Of a stretch of 64,000 nt of DNA, positions 29,987-42,815 are shown in pieces. This DNA is from Bedellia somnulentella. Lineage: Eukaryota; Arthropoda; Insecta; Lepidoptera; Bedelliidae. A program made the translations under genes and the position numbers. Below the pieces are notes generated by a model that had not been told where the DNA came from, made no database searches, and saw only the letters and a list, made by a program, of their open reading frames with translations. The stretch spans positions 16,678,001 to 16,742,000 of the forward strand of contig OY755178.1 of assembly GCA_963576735.1 (NCBI GenBank), written 5' to 3'. Position 1 is the first letter of the stretch, and each line of letters opens with the position of its first letter.

Positions 29987-32900
29987 GTAAGAAACAATTT
30001 CATTTATCATTTATTACTAACGTTTTCTAAATGCTTCCTAACACCACTATGTTTTTGCTTTTTTTGTGCAGATAACATTTTTTTTATCTCTATTTGTTAT
30101 ATTCACTATATAATAGCCAACACTATCGTGTAATGTAATCGTCCATAAAAGTATAGTGCTTCACTACTCAAGAAAGCAATACAAGGTCTTTGAAAATACA
30201 TGTTAGTCAACCTAGCACGGTAACTTAGTTACATCACGCAATGAGCTCATGATTAGCATGTGCTGTACATTTGTTAGCTGCCTTATCTAATACTACATAT
30301 TAAAAAAAGAGTTTCGTACATTAGCAAACTTTGCACTATCGCGCAAATTCAAATATTAAACCGTTGAAACTCTCGAAATCACAGGCACGATTCGGGGAAT
30401 CGAGTTTATCGATTTTGAATTTGGTATAGTTATTAATATTAGCACATCGTAGCGTTGTCTCGTTTCCGTGTGTGCCGTATGGCGTTCGATGGAGCGGGAC
30501 AAATGGATGTCTCGATCCCACCTCCAGCCATGTGAATGGGGAATTCCAACGTGGTCGCGTCAATATGTCGCTCTTTTCCACGTTTCAGCGAATTCCAGTT
30601 GGAATCCAACTCGTTTTCGCCTACTTTTCATAACTCATTAAAAACTCCTATTAAATTCATATCAGGCGTCATTTCACACTGTACTCGTAACGCCAGTGTT
30701 CTTAGAACGATCGAGATAACACACCACTCTAAAATGTTTCATTTGACGTTATGAAATGTGTTTCATTTATTTCTGACAATGGCATGTGTTGAGTTAATTC
30801 TAACCTCAAATTGGCATGCCGACCGTTGTATTGTGGAGAGTGAAAGGGTTCAAATGGTCCCCCGCGAGACATCGCTAGACACGCATTCAACCAGTTTTTT
30901 AAGGGCACGCTATTTCGTCAAACGTTGCGAGGTGCCCTAAAAACCGCGTTGCGCAAGCCCCGAGCGAAGTTTCTACTTCTAACGTTCGTCCGCCTAATAT
31001 TTTATTTTTAAAATTCGGTCAAGGCCCGCCGCTCATTGTGAGCCGACGGGCATCGGTTTTGAGCCGCATACACTTAACCCACGAATTAATATTGTGTAAA
31101 ACATACACGCGCCGCGTAACCGTAATTCTTTCTACTTATCGCTCCACGTGACGATAGCTACAGATATTTGACTTGCTAAATAAGTAGTAAACGTTCATTG
31201 ATACGGCGTTAATTGTTGCAAATTTCGAGTAATCTAAATTTGAATGTTGGTAAAATTGGCACATGCGATCAAATACACATGGCGTTGTCAGGCCGCTTTA
31301 ATAAATTCGACCATCTGTCCGAAAATTTTCACGGAATTAAAGCCCGTAAATTATAAGTGGTTAGTGCCAAACTTGCGTCTAGACGATAGTAAATTCGTTA
31401 TGTTGTAAATGGTACGTATGTATGTGTGTAACAGAATTTATATTAGTAGCTTATCGCATGCTAAATCTAAAGTACTCGCTCATTGCACGATAGTGTGTTC
31501 ATATTTTAAACTAATGTGTTTTAACTAGGAACTCCTTCATAAAAACTTTTTAACTGTATTTTATTTAAGTATTTTAGTAGATTGTGACGTCAGTTTTGAT
31601 ATTAATAGAGTTTTGGGTTGAATGGATTTTGAAATGTGCTACTGGTCGACTGGTTCTTGCGAGGTACCGCTCCTGTGACATGGAATATGTGAAAGATATT
31701 TATCCCATTTCAGATACTAAAAGTTTAACTTAAAGTCTACGCACGAAGAAAGATGCTATGACAAACAAAATTGACTTATCGATATGACAAACTTTCTCTC
31801 ACATGCCTCGTGTCACGTGGGGCTGGGAATTTGTTTCCAATGTAGAGCTTAGACTAAGCTATCTATTTCCACCTTCTTTCTTCTTATTATATATTTTGAT
31901 ATCTGTTATATAAGCTTATCATTTAATAATGTCGTTTGGTCCACAAATATGGCTAGCTTTTTATAATGGCTCACTTGACCGAAGAAATAAAATATTTAAG
32001 ACTATCCTGATATTTCTTACTGTTACTTCGGCTCAGTGGTAGCACAATCACATTTGTTAAAGGTTACTAGAGAAAAACTCAATTGGCGTCGATATCAATC
32101 CATTTATGAAAAACACGTCTTTATTTCTATCAAATGTTAATCTAGAATCTTATATCAATATGATATTATTGATGTTGATTGGAAACCCATCACCTAAATG
32201 TTTCATAATACAGTTTCTCAATTATGAAATAATTGTAATAAATAAGTAATCACTCAGATATGGTATTAATAGAATATTCTCCATTGTAACTCTACCTAAT
32301 AGCTATGTAATAGATCCAAGTTGTAAGTAGGTATAGCTAGTAACTAAGTGATTTAGTTAACAGTGTGTTTTTCCGAGCGAATCACCTTGTAAATCAAGTA
32401 TGCACTTTGTACGTCAAGCAGCCTTCATGGCACGTTAATAATTGACTGGAGCTGCCTCTTGTGTTATCGATTTCAATAGGATGCCTAGCTGTTGTGGTTT
32501 TATACCTCCCTGGTGTCTGGCTTGTATATTGAGAATTGTAAGAATAGTTTTTTTAAATACTTATACAGAGAGTTTAGCAAATTAAAAGTAGTCTATCCTA
32601 ATAGCAATGGTAATTATGATAAACATGTCCAAGATTTAACCTATAAAAGCCTACGTTTATTGTACTGTTTTATACATATATTTTTGTTGCAAAGACAAAA
32701 TCTTCAGATTAGCACTACATTTTTCTCTACGTGATTATATTTTCTCTTGTAATATACTTAGATAGAGGTATATAATTTATTTAAGTCTCTCTGAAATTAT
32801 ACTTAAATATGCATTATGTTTTGAGTATGTAAAGTATAGAAAACGAATTGTATAAAATGAACAGGAAAAATCTTGTAAAAGTAGAGCTGCTTACTAGGAG

Positions 32901-33893
32901 TAAAGTTAGCAAGTTAATGTATATATATTTATGTATAAAATATTATAATATATAATAGCGTATGAACAAAAATACATGACATGAAGAAAAAAAGATCAGT
33001 ATGAAGAAAGAAGACAATGTGTCTGTCGTGTAGAAAGAGAAATTGGCTCGGCTATGTCCGTTTCCAAGTCAGTCTTTTTCTCTTTCTTATACGCCTGACA
33101 CAAATGCGCCAGAGAGGGTCAGAAGAGTGCACCATTGAAGAAAAGTCTGAAATACTTACAATTTCCTCTATCATTATTAGATAGTCTGTAGTTAGTTTTA
33201 TATCATATTTAATAATTATACTATTTATTTACTTGCTGTATTTACTATAATGAAATACTTTATTGTCTGGGGTGGTGATGCGAGTTTTAATTGCAATAAA
33301 CTAGTCGTTCATTTCGATTAAATTTATATGTTAGAATGAGAGGAATACATTCGCGGTCTCTTTTTTAATAAAACTCGCAATACACATTATGCACATATTA
33401 TTGAGAAGTATTTTAAAGAGTTCTTCAATACACGTCATTGTATAATATCGTATTGTTGAGATTGAGATAAACTATTTTAAATTGAGTAGGTGCGAACGAG
33501 ATAGTTTACTTAATACCAAACACTATGACAAAGTCTTGAATTGTAACACTAGGGGTGCAGACCTGAATAAGAGATTTACATACTGCTAGCCTTTTCAAAT
33601 TAACAATGATATTAACCAGTTTCTTTGTACACACATAAATACTGAATGTATCACTATACTATAGTATCTTCAGAATAGTGAATACTTCTGATTCTTTTGA
33701 AAACAAGAAGCAAAGACCTTAATAAAATGAATAGTTTTTGAGATAATTCTGTTCTGACTCTTCTCACCTGCTTGTGGTAAAATGAAGTCGTGCTATTCCA
33801 ATCCGACTTATTTTTGTTTTTGTTGATTTAACTAACAAGTGTTACTATTATACGATAAGCCGTAATTTAATTATTTGTTTTCTTTATTTCCAG
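29987..33893 (+). other. presumed first intron
   Basis: Contains a GC-rich part up to about 31.1 kb with small open frames (30336-30940) that show no domain, then AT-rich DNA. Unlike most of the window it holds few interspersed repeats; only an FB140 right-end fragment (31790-31828) was seen. This scarcity would fit regulatory constraint in a first intron. Confidence 0.35.
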
Positions 33894-33931
33894 TAACTAG
33901 AATGCTGTTGGTTTGGCTGTGAAGTAAAAAA
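33894..33931 (+). CDS. possible alternative exon with stop
   Basis: Bounded by tttatttccag and gtaagt. Joined to 29986 it would read DVTRMLLVWL and stop, so it would be a poison or alternative terminal exon. Support is splice-site quality only. Confidence 0.2.
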
Positions 33932-34823
33932 GTAAGTATTTTTACACTTAAACAATAAACACTTAGTTTGATTAACACGCATAGTGTACCAGGCAACTAG
34001 GGGTTCTATGGAAGTATCCTATTCAATTGTAATTGAGGGTTGCTACTTGTAATTATTGTAACGCTTATTTTTACGCTGAAACTATTTGTAAATATATAGA
34101 ACAAAAAAATGACACGTCTTGTCTTTGCCGTGTAGAAGGTGCTAATAAAATCCCCAGGTGGTGGGATGGGAACTTCTCCAAAATGGTCATTTAGTACATG
34201 ATCTTTCACCTCGCTATTTTCTAAAAAGATTGAACAACTGTTAATTTGGAAGTTTTATCGACCTTTTTTTGAGATTAACTTGGAACTAAATCTTTGCTTT
34301 AATTAGTAGTGCTGAGTGATTGGCATAATGGCAATAAATTCATTAAATCCTCGAGTCGTCTTTAACAGGAAAATCATTTAGCAAAAGTAAAATATATTCA
34401 TGTCTTTCCTTGTTAGCTTAAAGCTATTTATGAGAAATTATAGTTATGGTATAAAATAATGGTATCTTATATCTTTGTTCTGTCACCCATATTTTGCAAT
34501 AAATTTATTTGATTCCTGTATGAATGCTTTTATGGGATATTTAGATAGAACCTCCCAAATTCCCTAAACTAAAAGGTAGTGAGTGAAAGACTGTAAAACT
34601 ATTACAGACTAAATCTCCATTTAGTGTCTAAGTAAAATACTTCTACCATATTTCACTATATTTTTCATTAGATTTGTGGAAATGTTAGTATTTGTTGATA
34701 AATCTATTGTACTTTGAAGCTCTGATAACTTCTTTATAGAAATTTAGTCTTGTTTTTATGTATCTTATATTAAAGTGTTATTATTTAGCAATAGTATCTA
34801 ATCATGATTTTCTTTTGTTACAG

Positions 34824-34831
34824 ATGCAAAC
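34824..34831 (+). CDS. possible 8-nt micro-exon
   Basis: ATGCAAAC lies between tcttttgttacag and gtaagtag, a strong acceptor and a consensus donor. Joined to the start exon it gives ...GGFMDDAN and returns to phase 0. Plausible but unproven without transcript data. Confidence 0.3.
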
Positions 34832-35310
34832 GTAAGTAGAAATTATGAAAAATAAAGAAAATAAAATGACTGAATAAAATCATGTAAATTGATGAATAAT
34901 AAATGTATAAACGTTATATTACTCTTTTATTTCCACACTTGACCTCCGTTAGAGTACCAAGGTAACATAAACCATGAGTAACCTCGATCCGGCCTTCTAT
35001 GATAATCTACTCTACATACAGACAGCTATTTAAATGAGGGGACGGTTTAGTTCTCTGTGGATATCTCACATTTAAAAGTCAAATTTACGTTGTAAAGCAA
35101 AATATTAATCATAATCGGGAAGTTTGATGTTGAGTGTGAAATGTCATTTTCACTCATGATTACTGAAACGTTGTACCTACCTAGATTAGAGTGCCTACTT
35201 TTTGCCTTGCCAGTTGCCAGAGAAAATGAAAGTAATTAAAATATGGTACTGATAGCTGATATGTCGAATGAACTAAAAATAATCGAAAAGAGCTTATGAT
35301 TTTTAAATAT

Positions 35311-35552
35311 CTGTGTAGCGTCGGCTTAGAATAGCACTACCCCATTTCTTCCGGTGGGTGTACGTAAGAGGCGACTAACGGACTTGGGGCTTTTTAAGGG
35401 ATTTTTGGGCGATGCGGTTGGGGACCTATCACCAACAACCTTTATTCTACCATCTTTACCCCACTCAACTTCCAAAAGTGGCTGAGGAATTTCTAATTTC
35501 TCAGCTCTGGCTACCCCTTTTAGGGATTTATAGCCGTGAGTATATGTATGTA
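35311..35552 (+). repeat. R245 copy with 11-bp target-site duplication
   Basis: A complete, well-preserved plus copy. ttttaaatatc occurs directly before (about 35300-35310) and directly after the tail (from 35554). Confidence 0.9.
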
Positions 35553-35929
35553 CTTTTAAATATCACAACTACTGATATTTAATAATCATGATTAACATTA
35601 GATCAAGAGCTAGATTTGATTTCTGTGAAAAAACCCTAATGACAGAGTAGAGTTCGCCCTAGGGCGGCAGACATGTACAAAGTTAAGAATAAGCTTATCC
35701 TCAATCGTGTGGGTGACGTTTGCATGGAACACTATTTAAATTTATTCTATTAAACATGTGAGTATAATAATATGTAAGTTGAAAATCAAAAGGCGCAACT
35801 ATATAATTTCCATTTCTGCTGCTTTCGAAATTGGTAGCAATACTTATAAATTCTTGGATAAGAGCTAAGGAAACCAATTTAAATCCTATCTAAAGTAAAA
35901 ATAGAGAGTGTGCTTAAAAAGCAGGTGTC

Positions 35930-36080
35930 CGATGCATGAAGAATAAATGAGCCTGTATGAAAAGATTGATTGATATGAACGAACTACACAGGGTTTGCCA
36001 GGATCGTACAAAGTAGCGATCGATAGTCATTGCCTACTCCAATGGGAACTAATAACTTGAAAATATATATGTATGAAGTA
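35930..36080 (+). repeat. LINE 3'-end fragment
   Basis: Has gaacgaactacacagggttt, gccaggatcgtacaaagtag, ctactccaatgggaactaat and a TATG-rich end: the 3' untranslated end of the same LINE as 9131 and 21097. A second partial unit follows at 36181-36235. Confidence 0.6.
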
Positions 36081-36360
36081 GACTGTCCAGGAAAAAGTGA
36101 GAATAACAAGAATATAAGATCACGTCTACAACTATTGAAGTATGTGAGGGAAGCAAGAGAGGTTGGTTTTTACAAATGGGTGATCAGTATTCATAATCTC
36201 TGCTTACCCTAGTGGGAATTAATGGAGTGGTCATAAGTGAACACAATGTCTAGATGTTAGGTGAAGCAGAAGTCGTGAACCTTGGACAATGCATCCACGT
36301 GGTAGATGGCACATGTCTATCACCAAGATGGCGATGGTTTGAAGAAAATCCTCTCTTTAG

Positions 36361-36637
36361 CTGTGTAGTGTCAGCTTAGAAAAGCACTTCCCCATTTCTT
36401 CCCGTGGGTGTTCGTCAGAGGCGGCTAAGGGTATTAGGGCTTTTTAAGTAATTTTTGAGCGTTGTGGTGGGAGACCCATCACCAACGAGACCCGTCGCCA
36501 ACAATCTTTTATTTTACAATCAATTCCCCATTCAATTTCCAAAAGTAGCTGAAGTATTTCTTATTCTAAAGCTCTGGGTACCCCTTTTAAAGATTTTTAG
36601 CCGTGAGTATATTTATTTATGTATGTAATGTTGATAA
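36361..36637 (+). repeat. R245 copy
   Basis: Plus orientation, ctgtgtagtgtcagcttaga to cgtgagtatatttatttatg, with an internal duplication of the gagacccatcaccaacgaga region. Confidence 0.85.
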
Positions 36638-37094
36638 CTTCATTTTATTATAATTGGCAAGATGGCGATATGGTTTAAAGAATATCTTCTCTGTAGGGGT
36701 GTTAAAAATAACAAATTTATACGGTTCTATACGGACTTATCATTATCTCTTCGGCATTATATCATAAAAACCGTAACGGTGCGCCACGGCACTTAGTATA
36801 TGTAATAAAGGGTACTGCATAGCTGCATTTTTATTCTATTACAAAATATCCTGAAATCCAAATTATTCGGGGTTCGTAAATCCGTTGGTCCTGGTTGCTG
36901 TCACGATAATAGGTTTTGCTCTGCCTGCAATTGGACCGCTCTATAGTCTATGGTCAAATCACCCTATTCAGGGTACGCACTAAATCATCGTTAGGGACTT
37001 ACTTAAGCTGTGATGATATTGATCATAAAATGGTTTGCTCCTAGCGGAAGGCTGAAGCCAGCTCCCTACATAATCAAACAGACAGCACAGGCGT

Positions 37095-37502
37095 CTATAG
37101 TCGGCTTAGAGTATAGCAGTACCCCTTTTCTTCACGTGGGTGTTCGTCAGAGGCGTCTTAGAGTATTGGGGATTTTAAAGTGACTTGGGCGATGTGGTTG
37201 AAGACCCGTCGCCAAAAACCTTTGATTTACAAACTTTTCCCCACCAAACTTCCAAAAGTGGCTGAGGAATTTCTTATTCCGAAGCTCTGGCTTCCTCTTC
37301 TAGGGATTTACATACATAATACATAATTAACATAAACGTTCACGCCGAATATCCCCGAAAGGGTTGGCAGAGGTAATACTTCTAATACTGCTAATACATC
37401 TGAACATCACGTGACTTTGTCACCTGGTGTTCAGAGTACCCACGTTTTGCAACGACAGTGGACTTCTAGGGATTTATAGCCGTAAATATATGTATGTATG
37501 CA
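37095..37502 (+). repeat. R245 copy split by a TS fragment
   Basis: R245 runs from tctatagtcggcttagagta to cttctagggattta (37310) and resumes with cttctagggatttatagccg at 37463. Confidence 0.85.
37311..37462 (-). repeat. TS SINE fragment with 14-bp target-site duplication
   Basis: The minus strand reads the TS 3' part (cgtgggtactctgaacacca ... hairpin ... gcgtgaacgtttatg). cttctagggattta at 37297-37310 and 37463-37476 is an exact 14-bp duplication, a hallmark of target-primed retroposition. Confidence 0.85.
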
Positions 37503-37975
37503 TAATCCCAAAAGAGGGTAGCCAGACTTTTCGATTCAACAATAACTCTCCCGCTTTTGGATATTAATATGGGAAAATATTGTCTCAAATAGTTTCATTG
37601 GTGGTGGGTCTCTAAATACATTGCTAAGTTCGACTCAAACAGGAAGAGTAGATCGTGTTGATTTTCTAAGTCGGCTCTGCACGGCCATTCTTTAATAGCC
37701 ATTACGCTCTTATTTATAATTGTGTCTTTGGTAACAATTCTACAGTTCAAGCTTAATATATCTATCGTAATGTGTATGTTTTTGTCACTTTTAGATCACG
37801 AGAGGGTTGGTAGATATTACATACGAATACTTCAGAATACAACTCGGCTACTTTTGGAAGTCGAGTGAGGAATTATTGTAAAGTAAATGTTGTTGATGGT
37901 TGGTGATGGGTCTCCAACAGCATCGACCAAAGCTTAACCTAAGTTTAAAAAGACACGGATATGTGATTTGTACCC
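37503..37975 (-). repeat. two degraded R245 copies
   Basis: 37503-37685 (cataatcccaaaagagggta ... ctaagtcggctctgcacggc) and 37798-37975 (gagagggttggtagatatta ... gatgggtctccaacagcatc) are worn minus-strand copies. Confidence 0.6.
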
Positions 37976-39523
37976 TCTAAAGGGTGATCATCTCGCCGGA
38001 CCTGTAATTCTCCGAAAGGGTTGTGGGGTTCGATTCAATTAAATGTTAGAAAATAGATACTAAGGTAACACTAGTGCCATCTAGTGGTATGTTATAAAAG
38101 CAAATATGCAATCTACTTTTATTTGATGACATCATCGTGTACATCCATTACATGCGAGGGCATAATAATTTCATAAACATCAATTTGTTGTTATTATTCA
38201 CATGCACGCCTTTTAGTACAACTTTATGAGGTAGGAGGTAGCATTACGATTGCATACAGATCGAATTCCACTTGATGTTTCATGGGCTTCGCATCGCGTA
38301 AGTACTGAAAATTGTACGACGCCTTGCTTTTGTTGTAGACCAACACTGTGAACACAAACATTCATCCTCAACCTAAACTTATATGTTATTCAATTATATA
38401 CAAATCCTCTAGTTCCACCGATACCTTTAGCTAGAGTAGAAAGAAGTTTTAAATTGTAAATCCTCCTGTTAATCGAATTATGTACTAAACCTTTTCAGTA
38501 ATATATTGCTCTATATCGAATACACCAACGAATCTTCATTACTATCATAATTTTTGGTACAAATAAAATCACATTATTTAATTATGATTAGGTTTTGGTA
38601 CATATTTCACGAACAGTAACGCTTTATCTACTCGACCTACTTACATGATGATTACATGCCTATTTGACTAACAATGACGCCATTGAATAAAGAATACTTA
38701 CTAGATGCGGAAAGATAAGATTTATTTGATGCCACAAGCTAACATTTCAACGTGCAACCTTCGCAAATGACATCAAAGATGGATACAGAAATATCGATTG
38801 GCTGTTCTATATGAATACCTTTGCTTGTTTATTTGACCTAAAAACGAAAAGTCTGTAAAGTGCTGCCATCTTCAATTTATGCAGTGTACTACAACCAGAT
38901 ATAGCTACACATATACTGTTTTGATTGGGGGTGATATAGCTTTACTGTTTTGGTTGGTAATACAATGTTTAGATGTCGCTAGTTACAGTATCTAGGTAAT
39001 GTAACATCTTCCCGATAGAGGTCCGGCTGCCGGCATCGTTTGACTGCACTTGCATTGCACTACCACTCATTTCTATTACAATGCCAAAAATATGCGATAC
39101 TAGTATAGTATTATATTACCTCTGCCATAATTTTGAGGATTTACGTAGAAGAACATAATTTCGAATTAAGACTCAAATTCTACGCCTCTTGACTTATCAG
39201 AGTTTGTACCAAATTTCGGACAGTAAAATAATTAGTCTTAGATTACTTATATTCAAGCGCGCAACCACCCATAGGGGCAAGATGGCCATGCCCATGCCCA
39301 TTATGATCGGCGGATAATGACACTATGGCCAAGAGATTTTTAGGTGCCTATACCCACAACCTTTTTTGTGGGCAGCATATGCCCCTGCTTATTGGTATTT
39401 TATTTTCGGAATGATTATATATATTTTTCTGTTTATGTGTGGCCTAATATAACAATATCAAATTTCTTCCTGTGTTCTGCGTACCTACGAGACTACTATT
39501 TGTGGTTCTCAAGTTATTGTTGA
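37976..39523. other. AT-rich stretch without identified genes
   Basis: No supported coding frame or RNA gene. A patch at 39255-39390 is richer in GC with repeated atgcccatgccc; its origin is unclear. Confidence 0.5.
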
Positions 39524-39915
39524 CTGATGTGGCTGGAAACCCATAACCAACCATCATTTATTTTATAATCTTTTCCCATTCAACTTACAAAAGTACATAC
39601 ATACATATACTCACGGCTATAGATCTCTAGAAGGGGTAGCCAGAGCTAAGGAATAAATAATTCCTCAGCCACTTTTGGAAATTTAAGTGGGGAAAAGATG
39701 GTTAAAAAAGGTTGTTGGTGATGGGCCTCCAACCGCATCGCCCAAAAATCCTTTAAAAGCCCCAATACCGTTAGTCGCCTTCTACGTACACCCACCGGAA
39801 GAAATGGGGTAGTGCTATTCTAAGCCGACACTACACGGCAACGGCTTACAAAAGTGACTGAGGAATTTGCAATTTCGAAGCTCTGCCTACCCCTTTTTGG
39901 GAGGTTATAGTCGTG
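39524..39915 (+). repeat. R245 copy interrupted by a second R245
   Basis: The plus-orientation host copy is split after cttacaaaagt (39584-39594) and resumes at the duplicate cttacaaaagt (39845-39855). Confidence 0.85.
39595..39844 (-). repeat. R245 inserted in R245, 11-bp target-site duplication
   Basis: A complete minus-strand copy of about 250 bp whose borders are defined exactly by the 11-bp duplication in its host. It fixes the element ends: a (TATG)n 3' end and a 5' end beginning ccgttgccgtgtagtgtcgg. Confidence 0.9.
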
Positions 39916-40639
39916 AGCACAAGATACTGTTCTAATTAACTTTACCAAAAAACATCGACATTAACCCATCAATTTTAGCTACTAGTGAGTGACCAGCATA
40001 GTTAACCATGTATAAGGGTCACCACAATATACATAGATTAAGTGAAATGTAGGACTTGTGATGCTCCATTCAACCAATATTTTGGAATATTTAATTGTGT
40101 CTCTAGGTATGTTCTTTTGCCTCATTGAGCATAAAAATTGAGAAAAAGATGCTTACAGATTACCTGGTAACAACTTTTTTCGTAGTAAGCAACAAAAATT
40201 TTAATTTATTTATTTAATTTTTGGTGCATACTTTTTTATTGTTGTAAATTAACTCTGTATTTCTTATTGTGTGCCAAATAAACAATTTTTCTTCTTTCTT
40301 CTTCTTCTTATAATAATAGAGGTACTGTGGTAAGTATTTATCTCGGTGACAAAATTCAAATGGCTTGCATTATACTAGGTCATGTGACTGTGTAACTTAT
40401 TGTATTATCAGCATTTTATAGCGCTCCGATATCTTACCATTCATGTAGTTAAAAGGGATGATGGACATTTTTATTCATTGGTTAGCTATTACCGACAATA
40501 CTAGGATGCACTATTTCATGCCCTACGACTTTGAAATAACATAAGAAACTGAGGCATTAATAAAGAGGCCCCTCTAGTATTAGAAATTAGCATGAAATGT
40601 ATCTAGAGGCACATATATTCTTACTAATAATAATAATTA

Positions 40640-40886
40640 GCTGTGTAGTGTCGGCTTAGAATAGCACTACCCCATTTCTTCCGGTTGGTGTACGTAAGAG
40701 GCGACTAACGGACTTGGGGCTTTCTAAGGGATTTTTGGGCGATGCGGTTGGAGACACATCACCAACAACCTTTATTCTACCATCTTTTCCCCACTCAACT
40801 TCCCAAAGTGGCTGAGGAATTTCTAATTTCTCAGCTCTGGCTACCCCTTTTAGGGATTATTAGCCGTGAGTATATGTATGTATGTA
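40640..40886 (+). repeat. R245 copy
   Basis: Full-length plus copy, gctgtgtagtgtcggcttag to cgtgagtatatgtatgtatg, very close to the 35311 copy. Confidence 0.88.
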
Positions 40887-41179
40887 ATATTAATAAGAAA
40901 ACAGGTGTAGCCAGAGCTTCGGAAAACGAAATTCTAAGAAAATCAAGACATACAGCCAATTGTGAGAGTCATCCACAGGATGCTATGGCTAGTTTCCTAC
41001 CTCATACCTACCACACTTCTCTGGACATTAGCTATAATCATAAAATCAAACATTTTACAAATGTTATGTTATACATCAGCAACCAAGAGCTCTTTAAACT
41101 TAGTACTTTAACTATTATATTTCAACCTCATTACCAGCCCATTTTAGTCAGAAATTACATATTTAACTTCTACATACAC

Positions 41180-41280
41180 ACATAAAATCATACCTATAAA
41201 TATTGAAAAGGGGTAGACAGAGCTTCAGAATTAGAAATTCTTTAGCCACTTTTGGATTTTGAGTAGGGAAGGGACTGTAA
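41180..41280 (-). repeat. R245 3' half, degraded
   Basis: cctataaatattgaaaaggg, tagacagagcttcagaatta and gccacttttgga remain on the minus orientation. Confidence 0.6.
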
Positions 41281-41862
41281 AAGAAACAAGTCTGCTTGTA
41301 ATTTATAGATATTAGAATGGGCCATAAGGCTACAATAATTTCTAGTTGAGGCAGCTTTGGTATTTCAGTGGAGACAGCACCTATAATGCTAAGATACATG
41401 GCTGAGTCCTGATATCTGGTTAAACCTTGTGTCTAGTCAAGTATGTAAGATTTATTAAAGTTATTGATAGTGAGGAAACCAACATGGCGAAGTATTATTC
41501 AAACAGAGTGACCGTACAAAGTGCCAATAGCCTCGGTCTTACCAGTTGGGTGTGCTCTTCACTCATACTCTAGCAAAAAAATGTGTAATGTTCAAATTCA
41601 GCATGCAAGCAACATTTGTTTAGGCGTTTTGCAGACGAGACAAGGCGGGGCGGGCTTTTTGCCGCTGTCTGCGGCGCGGTCTTTTTGCCCTCAGTGTGAG
41701 TTTGTATTTGTAGTAAATGTTCTAAAGACTTATACTACGAGGTATTATATATCATTCAAACTTTTTACATTAGTTTTTTTTTTTTTTTCTTATTGAGATC
41801 ACATCTTTTCAATAGGTAAACTTTTTTGTATATATCATAAGCTAAACATTCCACTTTGAATA

Positions 41863-42058
41863 AAGAGCTTATTCCATTACACTTTGTCGTTTCTGAATTC
41901 AGACGTCCTTCGAAGTTACTGCCGCAGACGCTTGTTACTCCACTACACAAATTTGTCTACTTTTCAGAAGACTAGCGTTCTGAACGTTATTCCACTAGTC
42001 TGAATTCAGATTCTGTGGCTCTCAGACGTCTTCATTCAGACAAATGGAATAAGCTCTT
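41863..42058. mobile_element. 196-bp MITE with TA duplication
   Basis: Ends are inverted repeats AAGAGCTTATTCCATT, flanked by TA at 41861-41862 and 42059-42060; inner sequence has further inverted gaattcagacgt motifs. The TA duplication suggests a Tc1/mariner-related MITE. Confidence 0.65.
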
Positions 42059-42257
42059 TATAAAATTTCATTCACTGTAACAGAAATCCGAGGTTTATTG
42101 TAATGATTAAAGTACCTAAATATTGTACCAGTATTTCCCATGTTACTGCACTCATAGTAAGTTACGTAATTTAGATGCAATGTTTATCAATAAGTTTGTA
42201 ATTTAATCTTTTATAATAAAGTTACTATTTTCCTAACACTTACACAAAATATTGATA

Positions 42258-42514
42258 TTCCAAATACTGACTGACTTCATACTGTCAAATTTGCTTATGA
42301 CAAAGCTTAAGGCGTTTTTTTAATTAATTTAATAAAACCTCAAAAATTGTAGCCTATGTGTTATTCTGATGTATAAGCTATAGCCTATGTGTTATTCTGA
42401 TGTATAAGCTATATTGTGGTAAAGTTTCATTCAAATCTATTCAGTAGTTTTTACGTGAAAGAGTAACAAAGATCCATACTTACAAACTTTCGCCTTTATA
42501 ATATTAATAGGATA
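42258..42514 (-). repeat. AATATTATAAA-type repeat, minus copy
   Basis: On the minus strand it starts atcctattaatattataaag and includes the acgtaaaaactactgaatag motif. It ends near 42258 (cagtatgaagtcagtcag). Confidence 0.65.
42350..42411. repeat. 31-bp tandem duplication
   Basis: Two exact tandem copies of a 31-bp unit beginning tagcctatgtgttattctga within the preceding repeat. Confidence 0.95.
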
Positions 42515-42700
42515 TACTCAAACCCAAAGCGTTGCCAGAACTACAGATTTAGACATTCCATAGCCAATTATGGGAAGGTAAGTGCGTAAACAATGGTAAA
42601 ATAAATTATGCTTGGTAATGGGTCTCCAGCCACATCATCCAAGTCACTTTCAAAGCCCTAAAACCAAAGAAGATTACAAGTTCTAATCTGATACTATAGA
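42513..42700 (-). repeat. R245 copy, degraded
   Basis: atatactcaaacccaaagcg, cttggtaatgggtctccagc and acatcatccaagtcac are recognisable on the minus orientation. Confidence 0.55.
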
Positions 42701-42706
42701 GCATTA

Positions 42707-42782
42707 CGAGGGGCATGCCAATAGAAGTTAGATACTCTTTTCTCATTTAATTGACACTGGCAAGCTATACACCATCTTATAG
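42707..42782 (+). mobile_element. mariner copy 2, left-end fragment
   Basis: Only the first about 76 bp of the mariner at 18959 (inverted repeat plus gacactggcaagctatacac) are present, preceded by TA. The rest is missing and a hAT-like MITE lies 34 bp downstream. Confidence 0.85.
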
Positions 42783-42815
42783 AATCCCATCATCAGACCC
42801 TGATATCCTCATCAT

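Noticed and set aside
30336..30940. Three small open frames after the unknown start exon
   Set aside because: No splice signals or domains link them to the gene; treated as intron.
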